Source: Sulfurimonas sp.
Lineage (GTDB): Bacteria; Campylobacterota; Campylobacteria; Campylobacterales; Sulfurimonadaceae
Direction of reading: 5' to 3'
Assembly (NCBI GenBank): GCA_027066935.1
Contig: JAMOMX010000412.1
Coordinates: forward strand, 1 to 6,402
Length of the DNA: 6,402 nt
Shown: one piece after another, positions 5,422 through 6,402 of the stretch
How positions within the stretch are numbered: position 1 is the stretch's first letter
How the letters are laid out: every line of letters starts with the position of its first letter
Notes under the pieces: generated by a model
What the model saw: the letters and a program-made list of their open reading frames with translations, nothing else
Told to the model about the DNA's origin: nothing
The model's database searches: none
Position numbers and translations under genes: made by a program

Positions 5422-6402
5422 AAATAATAACAAAATTGCTTTTATTAGCATTACCATTAGTAGTGTTTGCACAAACACCAACTGTTAAACAGCTTTTTAG
5501 TGTACAAACAATAAAAGTAAAAAAAGAGACTAGAAGTGAAAGAATTAAAAATTACGGATATGTAGCAATAGATCAAGCACGAATATATGATATTTCTCCT
5601 CGCTTTGGTGGCTATGTAGTTAATCTATATGCAGATAAGATATATAAAAAAGTAAAAAAGGGTGAGCCTTTAGTTGTAGTGTACTCACCAGAAGTTTTTA
5701 AAGCAAAAGATGAGTATTTAAATACATATAGGTACTCAAAAAAACGTCCTAACAAAGGTATGTTAGAGAGTGCAAAATTAAAACTAAAACTCCTTGGTGT
5801 TAGTAATAAAGAGATAGATGAGATTATAAAAAATAAAAAAGCATTACCAAATACAACTATATACTCCCCTGCAGATGGTTATCTATTTATCAAAGGGATT
5901 GATAATGGTAGTGCATTTAAAGCTAAACAACAACTTTTTCAGATTGTAAATATTGATGAGGTATGGGTTGAGGTAAAACTTTTTGAAGAGGAGAGGGCAA
6001 GATTATCTTCTACCTCTAATTATGAGATTAGTTTTAAAGGGATAGATAAAATATATAAAACAAACAAACAACTTTTATATCCACAACTAGATCCAAATAT
6101 AGCTACTTTAACACTAAGGCTTCGTGTTGGTAATGAAGCAAATATACTTTTTCCAGGGATGTACGCAACTGTAATTTCACTAAAAGATGAGTCAGTGCAA
6201 CTAACTTTGCCCTCAACTGCTGTAATTCGTAAAGATGGAACTTACTATGTTTTTATAACAGGAGATTTCGAGGGCGAATATGAGCCTAAAGAGATAAAAG
6301 TAAAAAGTATAAATCCAAATACATATATGATAGTAGAGGGATTAAAAGAGGGTGATGAAGTGGTAAATAATGCTCTGTTTATGATGGATTCAGATGCACA
6401 AA
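5418..6402 (+). CDS. cusB: CusB-type RND periplasmic adaptor (3' end beyond window)
   Basis: The frame opens at 5418 and stays open for 328 codons to the window edge, so the C-terminus is missing. Residues 1-18 form a signal peptide (KLLLLALPLVVFA, cleavage before Gln19). A barrel-sandwich (lipoyl-like) half with FGGYVVNLYADKIYKKVKKGEPL follows at 63-85. YSPEVFKAKDEYL at 89-101 and LKLKLLGVSNKEIDEI at 121-136 form the short helical hairpin typical of CusB. The second lipoyl half YSPADGYLFIKG is at 149-160, VWVEVKLFEEE at 182-192 begins the beta-barrel, and the membrane-proximal part includes LPSTAVIRKDGTYYVFI (264-280) and the CusB-like end GDEVVNNALFMMDSDA (312-327). It would bridge channel and pump in the periplasm. 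No Met, Cys or His cluster is found near the mature N-terminus, where E. coli CusB carries its metal-binding methionines. CzcB-like specificity cannot be excluded. Confidence 0.85.
   Translation, partial: MKIITKLLLLALPLVVFAQTPTVKQLFSVQTIKVKKETRSERIKNYGYVAIDQARIYDISPRFGGYVVNLYADKIYKKVKKGEPLVVVYSPEVFKAKDEYLNTYRYSKKRPNKGMLESAKLKLKLLGVSNKEIDEIIKNKKALPNTTIYSPADGYLFIKGIDNGSAFKAKQQLFQIVNIDEVWVEVKLFEEERARLSSTSNYEISFKGIDKIYKTNKQLLYPQLDPNIATLTLRLRVGNEANILFPGMYATVISLKDESVQLTLPSTAVIRKDGTYYVFITGDFEGEYEPKEIKVKSINPNTYMIVEGLKEGDEVVNNALFMMDSDAQ

Overview
The window is AT-rich bacterial DNA with dense, mostly abutting or overlapping genes, A-rich lysine/asparagine-heavy proteins and AGGAG-type ribosome binding sites. 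The mix of genes (an RfaE-like sugar kinase/nucleotidyltransferase, a stand-alone DUF234-type protein and a Cus-type efflux operon headed by a FixH/YtkA-like protein) suggests a free-living Campylobacterota member of the Sulfurimonas/Sulfurovum/Arcobacter kind. This placement is inferred from style and gene content, not from a search.

Layout. (1) Positions 1-2268, plus strand, belong to a surface-carbohydrate operon: the last 37 codons of an unidentified gene, a fused nucleotidyltransferase-PfkB kinase resembling HldE/RfaE but with the two domains in reverse order, and, with no intergenic base, a sugar-phosphate nucleotidyltransferase. Together they look like the phosphorylation and activation steps for a nucleotide sugar, probably a heptose, used for LPS, capsule or another glycan. 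(2) Positions 2265-3808, minus strand, hold a two-gene unit: a DUF234-type protein with a winged-helix region and a decayed nuclease-like C-terminus, and, overlapping it by one base, a 200-residue protein that looks like only the second RecA domain of an RhlE-type DEAD-box RNA helicase plus a lysine-rich repeat tail. (3) Positions 3850-6402, plus strand, are the start of a heavy-metal (most likely copper/silver) RND efflux operon: a periplasmic Met-rich FixH/YtkA-like protein, a TolC-family outer membrane channel and a CusB-type adaptor that runs off the window. The inner-membrane pump (CusA type) would be expected just downstream.

The two minus-strand genes converge with the sugar operon, with interlocked stop codons, and diverge from the efflux operon across only 41 bp. 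An 8-bp perfect inverted repeat spans that divergent promoter region and is a candidate operator. No RNA gene, insertion sequence, CRISPR array or origin was seen, and no gene-free stretch exceeds 41 bases. The most unusual items are the catalytically dead helicase remnant translationally coupled to the DUF234 gene, the domain-swapped HldE-like enzyme, and the operator-like inverted repeat. I do not see proof of a wholly new system.
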